DNA from: Gemmatimonadota bacterium
Lineage (GTDB): Bacteria > Gemmatimonadota > Gemmatimonadetes > Longimicrobiales > Gaopeijiaceae
Length of the DNA: 8,271 nt
Direction of reading: 5' to 3'
NCBI GenBank assembly: GCA_007127575.1
Contig: SKZC01000325.1
Span: 1 to 8,271, forward strand
The translations under genes and the position numbers were made by a program. Below the pieces are notes generated by a model. That model was not told the origin of the DNA, made no database searches, and saw only the letters and a program-made list of their open reading frames with translations. Positions 7,945-8,271 of this stretch are shown here, one piece after another. Position 1 is the first letter of the stretch, and every line of letters begins with the position of its first letter.

Positions 7945-8271
7945 TCAAATCCATAACCCCACCCTCTCAAGCTCTGGGGTCTCCGGAAATCCCGGGCCGT
8001 TCAACGGCGACGGGTCGCCCGCCGGGTAGGCTCCCCCATCCTTAGAAGGCCGTTGAAGAAGTACAGGGACCACCGAGAAGGGGTCTTGCGGTCCTGGTCT
8101 AGGCGGAGCTCCGAAAGCGATGTTTTGCGCATCGGTGAGGGGCTCCAACGACGATCCAGGGCCGCAACCCCCCTTCTCCGTACCGGTTCTCCTGCGCAGT
8201 GCTCGGAGGTCTCGCGGGGGAAGGGCCCTGAGCGCTTCGCGCATCCACGAGATCAGCCGCTCGGTTGGGGC
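7945..8271 (-). CDS. Weak minus-strand reading frame, open at the right edge (5' partial)
   Basis: On the minus strand a frame runs from the right edge to the stop at 7945-7947 (108 codons), with an internal ATG at 8244. The first part (TERLISWMREALRALPPRDL, then RALRRRTG) looks like an amphipathic, arginine-rich helical protein end. From about 8180 onward it becomes Pro/Gly-rich and unlike a folded domain. It may be the C-terminus of a gene starting beyond the window, with a read-on tail, or chance openness in GC-rich DNA. It overlaps a small alternative frame at 8001-8132; at most one is likely real. I do not recognise a family. Confidence 0.25.
   Translation of the reverse strand, partial: APTERLISWMREALRALPPRDLRALRRRTGTEKGGCGPGSSLEPLTDAQNIAFGAPPRPGPQDPFSVVPVLLQRPSKDGGAYPAGDPSPLNGPGFPETPELERVGLWI
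7956..7980. repeat. Weak stem-loop, 6-bp arms
   Basis: ACCCCA (7956-7961) and TGGGGT (7975-7980) are perfect complements around a 13-base loop. On the minus strand it lies about 20 bases past the stop of the small candidate frame, where a terminator could sit. The following bases (TATGGATTTGACG) are only mildly T-rich, so terminator function is weakly supported. Confidence 0.25.
7996..8057. repeat. Cluster of short inverted GCCGTT/AACGGC repeats
   Basis: GCCGTTCAACGGC at 7996-8008 is a perfect inverted repeat around one C. In addition TTCAACGGC (8000-8008) is exactly complementary to GCCGTTGAA (8049-8057), 40 bases away, so two alternative pairings share the same bases. This could be a mutually exclusive RNA fold or a chance cluster. 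Confidence 0.25.
8001..8132 (-). CDS. Candidate small protein, 43 aa, unrecognised
   Basis: The minus-strand ATG at 8132 opens 43 codons ending at TGA 8001-8003. A GGAG lies 10 bases upstream, acceptable but slightly distant. The product starts MRKTSLSELRLDQDRK, has an aromatic hydrophobic centre (WSLYFFNGLLRMGE) and ends in a strongly basic tail (TRRATRRR). That layout could suit a small nucleic-acid- or membrane-associated protein, but this is speculation. It sits in a different frame inside the 7945-8271 minus-strand frame. The short length makes chance occurrence quite possible. Confidence 0.2.
   Translation of the reverse strand: MRKTSLSELRLDQDRKTPSRWSLYFFNGLLRMGEPTRRATRRR

Overview
The window is high-GC DNA from a diderm (Gram-negative-type) bacterium. 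Its main content is a two-gene, plus-strand outer-membrane biogenesis operon. The first gene is an Omp85-family barrel protein of the TamA/BamA type, cut off at its 5' end by the window edge (1-2005). The second is a very large TamB-family inner-membrane-anchored protein (2005-7155). The stop of the first and the ATG of the second share one base (TGATG), so the two are almost certainly co-transcribed and translationally coupled. GC-rich codon use, an Omp85-TamB pair and a TamB ending in Trp-Arg-Phe would fit Gemmatimonadota or a related soil/sediment phylum. That placement is inference from general style, not from a marker gene.

Layout. At 1-2005 are POTRA domains followed by a barrel carrying the loop-6 VRGF motif and a C-terminal aromatic beta-signal. 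At 2005-7155 is TamB: one N-terminal membrane helix, a very long beta-rich periplasmic body with a series of roughly 70-77-residue quasi-repeats, and the conserved C-terminal TamB (DUF490) domain. By analogy with TamA/TamB, the two proteins would form an envelope-spanning bridge. The TamB C-terminus would meet the Omp85 POTRA domains, with roles in outer-membrane protein insertion and/or phospholipid transport.

From 7156 to 8271 there is no convincing intact gene. At 7272-7698 three successive reading frames can be joined by restoring one base at a run of seven C and one base at a run of four G. The result is a roughly 142-residue membrane-protein-like sequence, so this may be a decayed gene or one broken by homopolymer errors. 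The remaining DNA holds a G-rich repeat-like segment, several short perfect inverted repeats, and weak minus-strand reading frames near the right edge. One of those frames is open to the edge.

No clear new biological system is visible. The points most worth a second look are the TamB repeat architecture and the interrupted gene downstream of it.
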